Shown one piece after another: positions 35,526 to 44,450 of a stretch of 64,000 bases of DNA (within the stretch, counting starts at the first letter, position 1; every line of letters begins with the position of its first letter). Source of the DNA: Shewanella psychromarinicola (GTDB lineage Bacteria > Pseudomonadota > Gammaproteobacteria > Enterobacterales > Shewanellaceae); assembly GCF_003855155.1 (NCBI RefSeq), contig NZ_CP034073.1:1240001-1304000 (forward strand). Direction: 5' to 3'. A program made the position numbers and the translations under genes. The notes under the pieces were generated by a model, which saw only the letters and a list, made by a program, of their open reading frames with translations, had not been told where the DNA came from and did not search any database.

Positions 35526-36618
35526 CCTTATATGTGATATTTCACAAACCTCTCCTATTCCACTTGAAGCGCATTTTAGTTGCCGCGCCGGTGAGGTATT
35601 AGCGGTTGTTGGTCCTTCCGGTGGTGGTAAAACCACCTTGCTAAGAATGATAGCCGGTTTGAGCTTACCTCAACAGGGACAAATCCACTGTGGTGATCTG
35701 CTATGGTTTGATGCACAACAGTCGATTTCGTTAACGCCACAGCAACGGCATATTGGTTATATGCCGCAGCATTTTGGTTTGTTTCCGCATTTATCAGCGT
35801 TAGATAATGTCATTTCTGGGCTTGACCATGTCCCCAAAGCATTGCGAAAATCGCGTGCTTTAGATTGGTTAGAGCGCGTCAACTTGCAAGGTTTGCCTGA
35901 TCGCTTACCCGCTCAATTGTCTGGCGGACAACGTCAACGAGTCGCGCTGGCTCGTGCACTGGCTCGCGAGCCGACTATTTTGCTGCTTGATGAACCCTTT
36001 TCTGCCGTAGACAAAGAAACTCGCGAGCGCTTATACATTGAGTTAGCTCGCTTAAAACAACAATTATCTATACCTGTCATCATGGTAACCCATGATATGC
36101 ATGAGGCGTTGTTACTGGCCGATAAGATGATATTGATTAGCCAAGGTAAAATGTTGCAACAAGGCAAGCCATTTGAGGTGTTATCTCACCCCAATGACGA
36201 AGCGGTGGCCAGGCAGATGGGCTTGAGGAATATTTTTGATGGTCAAGTTGTAGAGCAAGACATTGAACGCAACATGACCAAGTTTACTTTGGGTGATGAA
36301 CTCATTGTCAGCGACAGTTCACCACGATTAACTATCGGCCAATCTATCCGCTGGGTGATCCCAAATCAAGGCATTCGCTTTAACGCCATTAGCAGTGGTC
36401 GTTTGTGTAAAAGCTTAAATAAATTAGAGGTATTAATTGAATCTGTACTGGTGATGGGTGAATCATCACGGGTGATAGCATCTGTTGTCGGTATTGGGTC
36501 GATCATCAATACCGATGTGCCTACTCATTTGGTGCATAAATTAGCCTTGGCGGCAGGCGTGCAAACGACTATTGCTCTCAAGTCAGATCAAATTCACATT
36601 TTAAGTGTGCAGTCTTGA
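35506..36618 (+). CDS. modC: Molybdate ABC transporter ATPase ModC
   Basis: 370 residues. Walker A GPSGGGKTTLLRM (about residue 37), Q-loop YMPQHFGLFPH, signature LSGGQRQRVALARAL (about residue 138), Walker B ILLLDEPFSAVD and switch His VTHDMHE are all intact. The last ~75 residues form a single Mop/TOBE oxyanion-binding domain (SGRLCKSLNKLEVLIESVLV). It powers molybdate import through ModB. No obvious hairpin terminator follows. Confidence 0.95.
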   Translation: MVPRSADLICDISQTSPIPLEAHFSCRAGEVLAVVGPSGGGKTTLLRMIAGLSLPQQGQIHCGDLLWFDAQQSISLTPQQRHIGYMPQHFGLFPHLSALDNVISGLDHVPKALRKSRALDWLERVNLQGLPDRLPAQLSGGQRQRVALARALAREPTILLLDEPFSAVDKETRERLYIELARLKQQLSIPVIMVTHDMHEALLLADKMILISQGKMLQQGKPFEVLSHPNDEAVARQMGLRNIFDGQVVEQDIERNMTKFTLGDELIVSDSSPRLTIGQSIRWVIPNQGIRFNAISSGRLCKSLNKLEVLIESVLVMGESSRVIASVVGIGSIINTDVPTHLVHKLALAAGVQTTIALKSDQIHILSVQS

Positions 36619-36933
36619 TTGTGATAATAAAAGCAAATAAAACAATAGTTTGATCGCGTTTTGGCGCTATTTCTGAATAATAACATGACCATTGACGCGT
36701 CAATGTGGCTTGTTGGCAACATCAATGGCGGGGTTACGATAAAACGTTGCCATTTGTGCTGTTATTATCGATTTACCTGACCTCTTATTTCGAGAAAATG
36801 TTATGTGACGACGGCCCATCGCGCCGAAAAATGATATTTATGATCAATTATTAATCTTAGATTTCTTGGGACTTCGTCTGCTCTTAGGTAGAGTGGTCAT
36901 GTAATACCATTTTCAATTATATAGAGGCTCGTG
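36619..36933. other. Intergenic stretch without clear features
   Basis: No gene, repeat or strong terminator seen between modC and the PepSY-like gene. An imperfect ACGCGTCAATG segment near 36695 is the only local symmetry. It presumably contains the promoter of the two-component operon. Confidence 0.4.
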
Positions 36934-37455
36934 ATGGTTCGGTTGCTGCTAGCAATATGCTTTCTTCCTTGTGCCGTGATGGCGACACCGTCTATGCACT
37001 CTTTATTGATCAATGGCGACTTTTTAAAGCCAATAACGGTCATGGAACAATTAGAGCAACAAGATGAAGGCACCATTTGTGACTTTGATGTTGATGTTGA
37101 AGAAGGCTTGCTGGTGTATAAAATTTCTATGGTTAACGTAGAGACACACCGAATACATAAATACCAATACCGAGCCTTAGACGGTACATTATTAGCTGAA
37201 AAATCGTCAACTTATGCCTCTGATGATATTGGCCAAGTGAATGCGGCAAAAATGCTCCAAGCCAAGCATATGAAGTTTTCAGAATTAGTGACGCTCGCGA
37301 TTGAAAATCAGCAAGGATATTTAACACAGGCGGAATTGGACCACGATTTGTCAATTAGTTATCTCGAACTAAAATTACTCAATCAAGATAGTAGAAATAC
37401 CATTGCTTTCGATATTGAAACCCTACGTCCACTACCTTTGCTCAAATGGGATTAA
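36934..37455 (+). CDS. Secreted PepSY-like protein
   Basis: 173 residues with a signal peptide (VRLLLAICFLPCAVMA). The mature part contains two weak PepSY-like half-repeats: GTICDFDVDVEEGLLVYKIS and TLAIENQQGYLTQAELDHDLSISYLEL. PepSY proteins are often encoded next to sensor kinases and are thought to bind peptides or modulate the sensor. It lies 7 bases before the response regulator, in one operon with it and the kinase, so it is probably the periplasmic partner of that system. GAGG lies before the ATG at 36934. Confidence 0.65.
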   Translation: MVRLLLAICFLPCAVMATPSMHSLLINGDFLKPITVMEQLEQQDEGTICDFDVDVEEGLLVYKISMVNVETHRIHKYQYRALDGTLLAEKSSTYASDDIGQVNAAKMLQAKHMKFSELVTLAIENQQGYLTQAELDHDLSISYLELKLLNQDSRNTIAFDIETLRPLPLLKWD

Positions 37456-37462
37456 AGACTCT

Positions 37463-38146
37463 ATGACTATGCGTATTTTATTGGTTGAAGATGATGCTAC
37501 TACATTAAAGTATGTAGCCGATGGATTTACTGCTCAGAAATATCAAGTCGATAGTGCGACGGATGGTCAAGAAGGGCTAACGTTAGCGAAACATAACCAA
37601 TATGATTTGTTGATCCTCGATCGTATGCTACCTAAGTTAGACGGCTTAACATTATTATCTGCTCTGCGTACCAGTGGGAATAATACTCCGGTACTCATTT
37701 TATCGGCATTAAGCCACGTTGATGAGCGTGTAAAAGGTTTGCGTGCGGGTGGTGATGATTACATGACTAAGCCATTCGCCTTTGCGGAATTATTAGTGCG
37801 TGCTGAAAAGCTTATTCAACGCAATGTGGTTGAACCTGCTGCCACAGATATTGAGGTTGGTAGTTTGAAGATGGAATTACTCACCCGTAAAGTTACCCTG
37901 GATGATAGCGAGTTAATGCTACAACCAAAAGAATTTCAATTGCTTAAATATTTAATGGAACACCCGAATCAAGTGATTAGTCGGACATTATTATTTGAAG
38001 CAGTATGGGACTACCATTTTGATCCTCGTACCAACGTGATTGATGTGCACATCGCCAAATTACGTCGCAAATTTGAAGAACTTGGGCATGGTGAGCTAAT
38101 TGAAACCGTAAGAGGGGCTGGTTATCGCCTTTGCAAAAGGCATTAA
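37463..38146 (+). CDS. OmpR/PhoB family response regulator
   Basis: About 227 residues. The receiver domain has the acidic pair in LLVEDDATTL, the phosphorylated Asp in LLILDRMLPKLDG (about residue 53), and the Lys in YMTKPFAF (about residue 104). The C-terminal winged helix is of OmpR type (YLMEHPNQVISRTLLFEAVW, TNVIDVHIAKLRRKF, IETVRGAGYRL). It resembles QseB/PmrA-like regulators. The cognate kinase follows, overlapping if read from its likely true start. Confidence 0.92.
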   Translation: MTMRILLVEDDATTLKYVADGFTAQKYQVDSATDGQEGLTLAKHNQYDLLILDRMLPKLDGLTLLSALRTSGNNTPVLILSALSHVDERVKGLRAGGDDYMTKPFAFAELLVRAEKLIQRNVVEPAATDIEVGSLKMELLTRKVTLDDSELMLQPKEFQLLKYLMEHPNQVISRTLLFEAVWDYHFDPRTNVIDVHIAKLRRKFEELGHGELIETVRGAGYRLCKRH

Positions 38147-38213
38147 GCCTTACCAAAGTAGTGCGTGGCGGATCACGCTTATCTTCTCGACTTTAGTCAC
38201 CATACTCATTGTT

Positions 38214-39455
38214 ATGTTGGTGCTCAGTCTCTATCGACAGTTAGTTATTGAGCAACAAAATCAGGTAGACAAACATCTTTCTGCAGAAATGCAGCGCTAT
38301 CAGCAGTTAGCATTAACGGTTAACCGTCGTAGTTTTGCCGCTCAAATTCGTGCTGCCGATCCAAAAACGGCATTGATTGCCTGGCGCAACAGTGTCGATA
38401 TGGTTGGCGCACTGACTTTCTTACCCGAAAACATGCCACAACTGCCCGAAACCAAAGATTTCCCTATTTTTACTGGCGGCCCAGATAAGCTGCATATCCT
38501 GACTGGCGGTCTAGTCATTACTCGTTATGGCCCAGTACTCATTGCTACGCGAACCGATCAGCTTGCAGCGTTAATTGAGAAATTTATTAATGCGGCGTTT
38601 TGGGCGGTGGCGTTTACGTTAGGGCTCACGCTAGCATTAGGTTATATTTTCTCTAAAGCCATTCTTAGGCGACTGGTCGAATACAACCGCTTAAGTGAAC
38701 AAATTGAAGCTGGACATTATGAAACGCGTTTGCCGGTAAGTGAAAGCCAAGATGAATTTGACATGCTTGCGCGGCAATTTAATTTGGTGCTCGACACTTT
38801 AGAGCAAAACTTACGTGCCGTTCGCGGCGTCAGCGATAACATTGCCCATGATTTACGCACCCCGCTATCGCATTTGCGCATAGGCATAGAACAGTTGTCG
38901 CAAAAACCTACGTCTGAGCTTGCAGATGCCACTGCTGAGTTGCTAGAAGAGTTAGACCATTGTCTGGGGACATTTGATGCCATGTTATCGTTAACTCGCA
39001 TTGAAGAAGGCCAGCAAATGCTTGATTTACAGCCGGTGAGATTACAGCAAATCTGCCAAGATTTATTTGAGATGGCTGAGGTTATTGCAGAGAGTCGCGA
39101 TCAAGTGCTGAAAATCAGTTTAGAAGGTGATATTCACGTTAATGGTGATAAGTATTTATTGTTCCAAGCTTTGTTTAATCTAGTGGATAACGCGATAAAG
39201 TATTCACCCGAGGGTGCTACAATCAGTATTATTCAGCACGGTAAACATATTCAAATTAGTGATAATGGACCGGGTATTATTGACGAAGATAAAGAGCGGG
39301 TATTTGACCGTTTAGTCCGCTTAGACCCAAGTCGTCATTTCAAAGGCACGGGTTTAGGCTTGTCGATGGTAAAGGCTATTTTGTCGCGTCATAAAGCGAC
39401 GATTTCATTACATGATAATAACCCTGGTTTATTGGTGAGTATTCACTTTAAATAA
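38214..39455 (+). CDS. Sensor histidine kinase, start probably upstream and non-ATG
   Basis: At least 413 residues: a sensor region, a second membrane helix near residues 118-142, HAMP, HisKA with the phospho-acceptor in NIAHDLRTPLSHLRI (about residue 222), and HATPase with VDNAIKYSPEG, DNGPGI and GTGLGLSMVKAI boxes. The first ATG cuts the N-terminal membrane helix in half. In the same frame, upstream codons 38112-38213 encode IKPYQSSAWRITLIFSTLVT, a typical kinase N-terminus, yet contain no ATG, GTG or TTG before the stop at 38109. ATC 38124 (after AGAGGGG), ATT 38142 or CTG 38118 are the possible starts. Partner of the preceding regulator. Confidence 0.88.
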   Translation: MLVLSLYRQLVIEQQNQVDKHLSAEMQRYQQLALTVNRRSFAAQIRAADPKTALIAWRNSVDMVGALTFLPENMPQLPETKDFPIFTGGPDKLHILTGGLVITRYGPVLIATRTDQLAALIEKFINAAFWAVAFTLGLTLALGYIFSKAILRRLVEYNRLSEQIEAGHYETRLPVSESQDEFDMLARQFNLVLDTLEQNLRAVRGVSDNIAHDLRTPLSHLRIGIEQLSQKPTSELADATAELLEELDHCLGTFDAMLSLTRIEEGQQMLDLQPVRLQQICQDLFEMAEVIAESRDQVLKISLEGDIHVNGDKYLLFQALFNLVDNAIKYSPEGATISIIQHGKHIQISDNGPGIIDEDKERVFDRLVRLDPSRHFKGTGLGLSMVKAILSRHKATISLHDNNPGLLVSIHFK

Positions 39456-39495
39456 TCCTGCGGGTATCCCCCCTTTAATCCTTGTTGGATAATCT

Positions 39496-40173
39496 ATGTA
39501 TCAAGTGATCAGTGACCAAACAGACTTTATTGTCATCAGTAAGTCCGTTAATGTTCATTTTCATAGTCAAGATGGCAGCGCTGGGGTGATTGCTCAGGCA
39601 GAGGCTGATTTAGGTTATAAGCTTTACCCTGTTCATCGTCTCGATACTCCGACATCCGGTTTGCTGGTGGTGGCTAAATCACCACAAGCTGCTAGTGTGT
39701 TTACCCAAATGTTTACTCAGCATAAAGTTCAAAAATATTATCTGGCAATCGCTTGCGGTAAACCTAAAAAGAAACAAGGTTGGATTATTGGCGACATGGC
39801 TAAGTCGCGTCGCAGTATGTATAAATTACTGCGGACCAGCAGCAACCCCGCCGTAACGCAGTTTTTCAGTCAGAGTATTGCCCATGGTATGCGGCTGTAT
39901 TTACTGAAACCGCTCAGTGGCAAAACCCATCAATTGAGAGTGGCTTTAGCCAGTATTGGAGTGCCTATTTTAGGCGATCAACTCTATGGCAATGAGCTTA
40001 GTGACAGGTGCTATTTACATGCTTATAGTTTGCATTTTACTTATCGAGATCAGGCTTATGTTTTTCAACAACCGCCCTCATTAGGTCAACAGTTTTTGTT
40101 GTCAGCATGCCAACAGCTTATGGCTAATCAATGGCAATCACCTAATGATTTACCGTGGCCGAGTAAAGACTAG
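39496..40173 (+). CDS. RluA family RNA pseudouridine synthase
   Basis: 225 residues. The catalytic Asp is in the RluA signature PVHRLDTPTSGLLVVAKS (about residues 49-66), followed by KYYLAIACGKP and the C-terminal GKTHQLRVALASIGVPILGD. It isomerises uridine to pseudouridine in rRNA or tRNA; the target cannot be deduced. No S4 domain is present, so it is the short RluA/TruC-like type. It follows the kinase by 40 bases. Confidence 0.88.
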   Translation: MYQVISDQTDFIVISKSVNVHFHSQDGSAGVIAQAEADLGYKLYPVHRLDTPTSGLLVVAKSPQAASVFTQMFTQHKVQKYYLAIACGKPKKKQGWIIGDMAKSRRSMYKLLRTSSNPAVTQFFSQSIAHGMRLYLLKPLSGKTHQLRVALASIGVPILGDQLYGNELSDRCYLHAYSLHFTYRDQAYVFQQPPSLGQQFLLSACQQLMANQWQSPNDLPWPSKD

Positions 40174-40306
40174 TTGTCTTTTATTAGCCTGTGGCACCGC
40201 CGGTTTATTATCCCGAGCAGAGGTTACAGAGAGGGTTAATAGGCTGAAGTCTTGTTAATGGGCTAAAGTTTATGATGTGCAAAGGCAGGTGAAACGCTTG
40301 TATCGA

Positions 40307-41524
40307 TTAAGATTGCTCTATTGAGCTAGCGGCAATCGATTCATCTATTGAGTCCATTGAGCAAATCGTATTACGACCTTTGCTTTTAGCAAGGTACATG
40401 GCATCGTCAGCGAGCTGTAATAACTGTTCAATAGTGAGGTGAGTTTTACAGGTTGCATAGCCAGTGCTTAGGGTCATATTAATGGTGTTTTTTTGCCAAA
40501 TAATAGATAAGTCGTTTATTCTATCTTGCACTTTCTCAGCAACTATTTGGGCTTCATCTGTATTAGTGGATGGCAATATAACCAGAAACTCTTCACCACC
40601 ATAACGGCAGATAAAGTCGACTTTGCGTAATGTCTGCTGTAATACTTCAGCAGTTTGTTTGAGCACTTTGTCGCCGGCTAAATGTCCGTATGAGTCATTG
40701 ATAAGCTTGAAGTGATCTAAATCGAGCACCATTAGAGTATAAGCGAGTCCATTACGTTGCCACAAGGCATCAACTTGTTCGAGTTTGTCCAATAATGCAT
40801 GGCGATTCCATAAGCCTGTCAGTTGATCTTTGTTGGCTAACCGAGCGACTTTGAACACTAAACGAGTTAGAGCATTACCAAATAATACTAAATTAGTCAG
40901 TAATAACAATATGATGTAGCTCCACATCACCAATGATGAGTTAAGCTTGTCAGCGGCAGAAATGTTGGCAAGTTGGTCGGGGGAAAACAACAGAGCCATG
41001 GCGCGGATGATAAATAGCAAACCTATGGTAAAAAAGGGTATGTTTAACAAAGTCGCATAATACAGCGGTAGGTGTTTTTTCACTGCCCGAAAGTTATCAA
41101 TACCCGTTAGAGTGATAAAGGTCGCTGCGGTAATACTCATGACGATCACTAAGTACACTGCATAGGTCAGGGAGGGGGGCACTAGTAGCATTAATAATGC
41201 CGTGGTCGCCAGTAATATAAGATCAAATCGATAAGTTAAAGGTTGTTTAAATAAATGTTGGCAACCCCAGCGTACCAGAGCAAAACCCAGTAGGATTGTC
41301 ATGTCTGCAACAAACCAGTATAAATAGTTAATTGCTTCAGTACGTTGGGTATAAAGTAAGAGACCAATAAAAGTGCAAACGTTGGTCGCCGCGAAACACC
41401 AGCTGGCTTTAGGTGCAATGCGTAATAGATGAGCAAGCAATGTCCAGGCTAGTGCACAGCTTAGCGCGATTAAACTAAAAAATTGAACAAAAACAATACT
41501 CTGACTATGTTCCATATGACTCAT
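40307..41524 (-). CDS. Membrane-anchored diguanylate cyclase
   Basis: 405 residues. The N-terminal ~220 residues contain about seven membrane helices with no named sensor domain. A GGDEF domain follows, with the active site RYGGEEFLVILP (about residue 310) and an RxxD inhibitory site (RKVD) five residues before it. It should make cyclic di-GMP and be subject to product inhibition, promoting attached growth. The start is uncertain between the first Met and the Met at codon 4, since no clear ribosome site is visible. Confidence 0.88.
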   Translation of the reverse strand: MSHMEHSQSIVFVQFFSLIALSCALAWTLLAHLLRIAPKASWCFAATNVCTFIGLLLYTQRTEAINYLYWFVADMTILLGFALVRWGCQHLFKQPLTYRFDLILLATTALLMLLVPPSLTYAVYLVIVMSITAATFITLTGIDNFRAVKKHLPLYYATLLNIPFFTIGLLFIIRAMALLFSPDQLANISAADKLNSSLVMWSYIILLLLTNLVLFGNALTRLVFKVARLANKDQLTGLWNRHALLDKLEQVDALWQRNGLAYTLMVLDLDHFKLINDSYGHLAGDKVLKQTAEVLQQTLRKVDFICRYGGEEFLVILPSTNTDEAQIVAEKVQDRINDLSIIWQKNTINMTLSTGYATCKTHLTIEQLLQLADDAMYLAKSKGRNTICSMDSIDESIAASSIEQS

Positions 41525-41668
41525 TAGTATCGTGAAGAAGATGACTCATGATGCAATAACAAAATAAGTGCACAAAAATAGAATAATGATTCCAGTTAAC
41601 AAGTTGTATCGTATACTATTTTTATAATTTTTGTCGCTAAATTAATCAACTTAAATAAGGTAACTAAC

Positions 41669-41836
41669 ATGGATTCTAATAAATTATTACTGGTCATCCT
41701 TGCGATTTTGCTCCCACCAGTAGCGGTACTGCTCAAAAATGGTATGGGTAAGGACTTATTAATTAATATCCTATTATGCCTTTTCTTTTTTGTACCTGGG
41801 CTTATCCATGCACTGTGGGTGGTACTACAAGAATAA
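41669..41836 (+). CDS. Pmp3/YqaE family small membrane protein
   Basis: A 55-residue protein with two membrane helices: LLLVILAILLPPVAVLLKNG and DLLINILLCLFFFVPGLIHALWVV. The L-L-P-P-V-A-V ... N-I-L-L-C-L ... P-G-x-I-H-A-x-W pattern is diagnostic of the Pmp3 (UPF0057) family, which modulates membrane potential under salt or cold stress in yeast and plants. TAAGG precedes the start. Divergent from the cyclase gene. Confidence 0.9.
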   Translation: MDSNKLLLVILAILLPPVAVLLKNGMGKDLLINILLCLFFFVPGLIHALWVVLQE

Positions 41837-42024
41837 TCGTGGTTCTGAGCGATGCAATTTGGTTTTTGATGTGTTGCAATCATTAGAGGTTGGGCAGGTT
41901 TGAGGCGATCATTGTCTTGTAGACAGGTTGTTTTGTATAATGATTTTTTTGTATCAAACTCAGATTGTATAAACCGTAGATTATATAAAAAAACACCGTC
42001 AACAAATGCTATCAAGAGACCCAT

Positions 42025-42156
42025 ATGAACCGTAAAAAGAAAATCAATCAAACCCTGAAAGCCAAAGCAAAAAAAGCCAATGCGAAGCTCCATGCAACCA
42101 ATAAACCCTCTTATGTTGCTAAAGCTGACCGCGAAAGGCTTACGCAGGTTGAATGA
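42025..42156 (+). CDS. DUF2986 small basic protein
   Basis: A 43-residue, lysine-rich protein (MNRKKKINQTLKAKAKKANA, then KLHATNKPSYVAKADRERL). This matches the DUF2986 family of very short basic proteins in Shewanella and Vibrio as I recall it. Such composition suggests contact with nucleic acid or ribosomes, unproven. AAGAGAC lies before the ATG. Confidence 0.75.
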   Translation: MNRKKKINQTLKAKAKKANAKLHATNKPSYVAKADRERLTQVE

Positions 42157-42208
42157 GTTGCAGCGCCATTAACAGATTTTGTTGATAGCGCTGACTGAGA
42201 GAATACTC

Positions 42209-42269
42209 ACGTCTGTGCTATTACCAACGTCTGTGCTATTACCAACGTCTGTGCTATTACCAACGTCTG
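42209..42269 (+). repeat. 18-bp tandem repeat, three and a third units
   Basis: ACGTCTGTGCTATTACCA is repeated exactly three times (42209-42262) and begins a fourth time (ACGTCTG). The unit is a multiple of three, but the covering short frame has no ribosome site. It lies in the short gap between the DUF2986 gene and the moeB end, 15 bases from the moeB stop. Confidence 0.9.
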
Positions 42270-42283
42270 AGTCTAGTATCACT

Positions 42284-43054
42284 TTAGACGTTCACACCAC
42301 AGACGTTACAGTGGGGTTGTTTAGGCAAGCGCATCTGCCTAAACTCCATGGTCATCGCATCAATCATTAACAACTTCCCCGTTAAAGGCAGTCCGATACC
42401 TGTGATGACTTTAATGGCTTCTGTTGCTTGGATACAACCAATCATACCGACCACAGGTGCAAGAATACCCGCTTCGACACAAGTTAACTGTTGCTCGCCA
42501 AATAAGGCACTAAAACATTGATAACAAGGACTGTGTTGTTGATAGTCAAATACCGTTACAGTGCCTTCCATCCGAATCGCTGCGGCCGACACTAAAGGCA
42601 CCTGGTGCTCAAAACAGCTTTTATTAAGCTGTTCTCGTACTAACATATTGTCGGTGCAATCAAGAATTAAGCTATGCTGACTTACTTGCGCGTTAATCTC
42701 ATCATCATCTAACAGGGCATTAATCGTATTAATCTTAATTAGCGGATTTAGTTGCATTAACGCCTGTTTAGCCGATTCAACTTTTGGCTGCCCAATATTG
42801 GTATCATGGTGTAATACTTGACGCTGTAAATTAGAAAGCTCTACCGTATCAAAATCAACTAAGGTGATTTCACCCACCCCAGCCACGGCAAGATATTGGC
42901 TTGCTGCACAGCCTAAACCGCCAGCACCAATAATTAATACCTTAGCAAGTTTCAACTTTTCTTGGCCATCAATATCGATAGCTTTAATGGAGATCTGACG
43001 GCTATAACGCAGCATTTCCGTGTCGGTGAGTATCTCTTGATCAAGTGAGTCCAT
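42284..43054 (-). CDS. moeB: Molybdopterin-synthase adenylyltransferase MoeB
   Basis: About 256 residues of the ubiquitin-activating E1/ThiF fold. The ATP-binding GAGGLGCAASQYLAVAGVG (about residue 37), VDFDTVELSNLQRQ (about residue 60), and structural zinc Cys pairs CYQC (about residue 172) and CNVCG near the end are present. MoeB adenylates the C-terminal Gly of MoaD. I use the Met at 43054 because TAGGAAT precedes it; the longer frame overlaps the moeA stop. Cotranscribed with moeA. Confidence 0.93.
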   Translation of the reverse strand: MDSLDQEILTDTEMLRYSRQISIKAIDIDGQEKLKLAKVLIIGAGGLGCAASQYLAVAGVGEITLVDFDTVELSNLQRQVLHHDTNIGQPKVESAKQALMQLNPLIKINTINALLDDDEINAQVSQHSLILDCTDNMLVREQLNKSCFEHQVPLVSAAAIRMEGTVTVFDYQQHSPCYQCFSALFGEQQLTCVEAGILAPVVGMIGCIQATEAIKVITGIGLPLTGKLLMIDAMTMEFRQMRLPKQPHCNVCGVNV

Positions 43055-43062
43055 ATTTATTC

Positions 43063-44316
43063 CTAACACAACACATGATTAAATGGTTCTATAGTAACTT
43101 GGGTTCCTTGGGCGGTGTCACCTTGGTCTTGATCTAATATCACAAAGCAATTCGCTAAACTCATTGACGTGAGCATGCCAGAGCCTTGGCCGCCGGTAAT
43201 GGCTACCTCAAGCTCACCCAACTCATTACGACTGAGTATGGCGCGTTGGTATTCGACTCTGCCAGGATGTTTGCGTATGTCAGTCAGTAACCGCGCTTGG
43301 CAAAATAAAGGCGTAACCGGTTTTAGTCCCTGCATTTTATGTAAAATAGGCAACACCAATTTATAAAACGTCACCATCGATGAGACTGGATTACCGGGTA
43401 AACCGCAAAAAACAGCATTGCCTACTTTACCAAATGCAAACGGCTTTCCTGGCTTAATAGCCAGTTTCCAAAAGGTGATGTGACCTTCTTCTGATAAAAT
43501 TTGCTTAATAAAATCGGCTTCACCAACCGAGACTCCGCCTGATGTTAACACCATATCAGCTTGGCTTGCTGCTTCTCTAAATGCGCCACGAATAGCTTCT
43601 TTATTGTCGGCTATGACGCCTAAATCAATCCATTCAACATGGCTTTTACTTAATAAACCTTGGATTGAATAGCGGTTAGAGTCATAAATTTGTCCTGGTG
43701 CCAGTTCACTTCCCACTGGGCGTAATTCATCACCAGTGGAAAAGAAAGCGACTTTCAATTTACGTGTCACTCTAACGTGGCTAATACCGATGGTGGCGAG
43801 TACACCCATTTCTGCAGCACGGATAATGACACCACGGTGTAAGACTTTGGTACCGGCAAGCAGTTCTTCACCGCGACAGCGCACATTTGCGCCTAATCGA
43901 TGCGGATGCTCAATGGTAATTTGGTTTTGGTCTGCTTGGGCTTTTTCTTGCATTTGCACGCTATCAAAACCCACAGGCACAGGTGCACCAGTCATAATAC
44001 GAATACAGCTATTGGGTGGCACTTGGCCGTTGAAGGGGTGACCCGCAAAAGAACTACCCACTAGGGTGAGGGTTGTTTTATCCTGTGATGGGGTTAAGTC
44101 AGCAAACCGAAATGCGTAACCGTCCATTGCTGAGTTATCAAATGGAGGTAAATCAATACTTGAGGCGAGATCTTCGCCAAGTACTCTGTCGATTGCTTGG
44201 GTTAATGAAACGAGCTCGGTATCTTGGGTTGCTTCAACTTGAGCTAAAAGTTGCTCAATCGCTTGATCGGGATGAAGCAATGCTGGTTGAGCGCAAGGGT
44301 CTTGATTATTGGACAT
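43063..44316 (-). CDS. moeA: Molybdopterin molybdotransferase MoeA
   Basis: About 417 residues, E. coli MoeA has 411. Marks: DLPPFDNSAMDGYAFR (about residue 58), RIMTGAPVPVGFD, the GDEL of FFSTGDELRPVG (about residue 187), TSGGVSVGEADF (about residue 260) and GLPGNPVSSMVTF. It inserts molybdate into adenylated molybdopterin, the last common step of Moco synthesis. The third codon of the open frame is the better start, with AAGGA seven bases before it. Upstream of moeB in one operon; the moa-mod operon is 6 kb away. Confidence 0.95.
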   Translation of the reverse strand: MSNNQDPCAQPALLHPDQAIEQLLAQVEATQDTELVSLTQAIDRVLGEDLASSIDLPPFDNSAMDGYAFRFADLTPSQDKTTLTLVGSSFAGHPFNGQVPPNSCIRIMTGAPVPVGFDSVQMQEKAQADQNQITIEHPHRLGANVRCRGEELLAGTKVLHRGVIIRAAEMGVLATIGISHVRVTRKLKVAFFSTGDELRPVGSELAPGQIYDSNRYSIQGLLSKSHVEWIDLGVIADNKEAIRGAFREAASQADMVLTSGGVSVGEADFIKQILSEEGHITFWKLAIKPGKPFAFGKVGNAVFCGLPGNPVSSMVTFYKLVLPILHKMQGLKPVTPLFCQARLLTDIRKHPGRVEYQRAILSRNELGELEVAITGGQGSGMLTSMSLANCFVILDQDQGDTAQGTQVTIEPFNHVLC

Positions 44317-44450
44317 CAGCATTTCCTTAATGAATAGCTAAAATACCATGAGCAGCGTTATGGGCTGAAATAGGTGTTGGCTTTTTAATGGTGTTTAGTA
44401 TGCCATGATGACACAAGAGTTTTATGATCACACTTAAGGTTTTAAATTTT

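Noticed and set aside
42179..42370. 63-codon frame across the 18-bp repeat
   Set aside because: It overlaps the moeB end on the other strand, owes its length to the repeat and has no ribosome site.
42284..44316. Molybdenum genes as evidence of a novel gene island
   Set aside because: moeA-moeB in this form is standard core content of Shewanella-like genomes.
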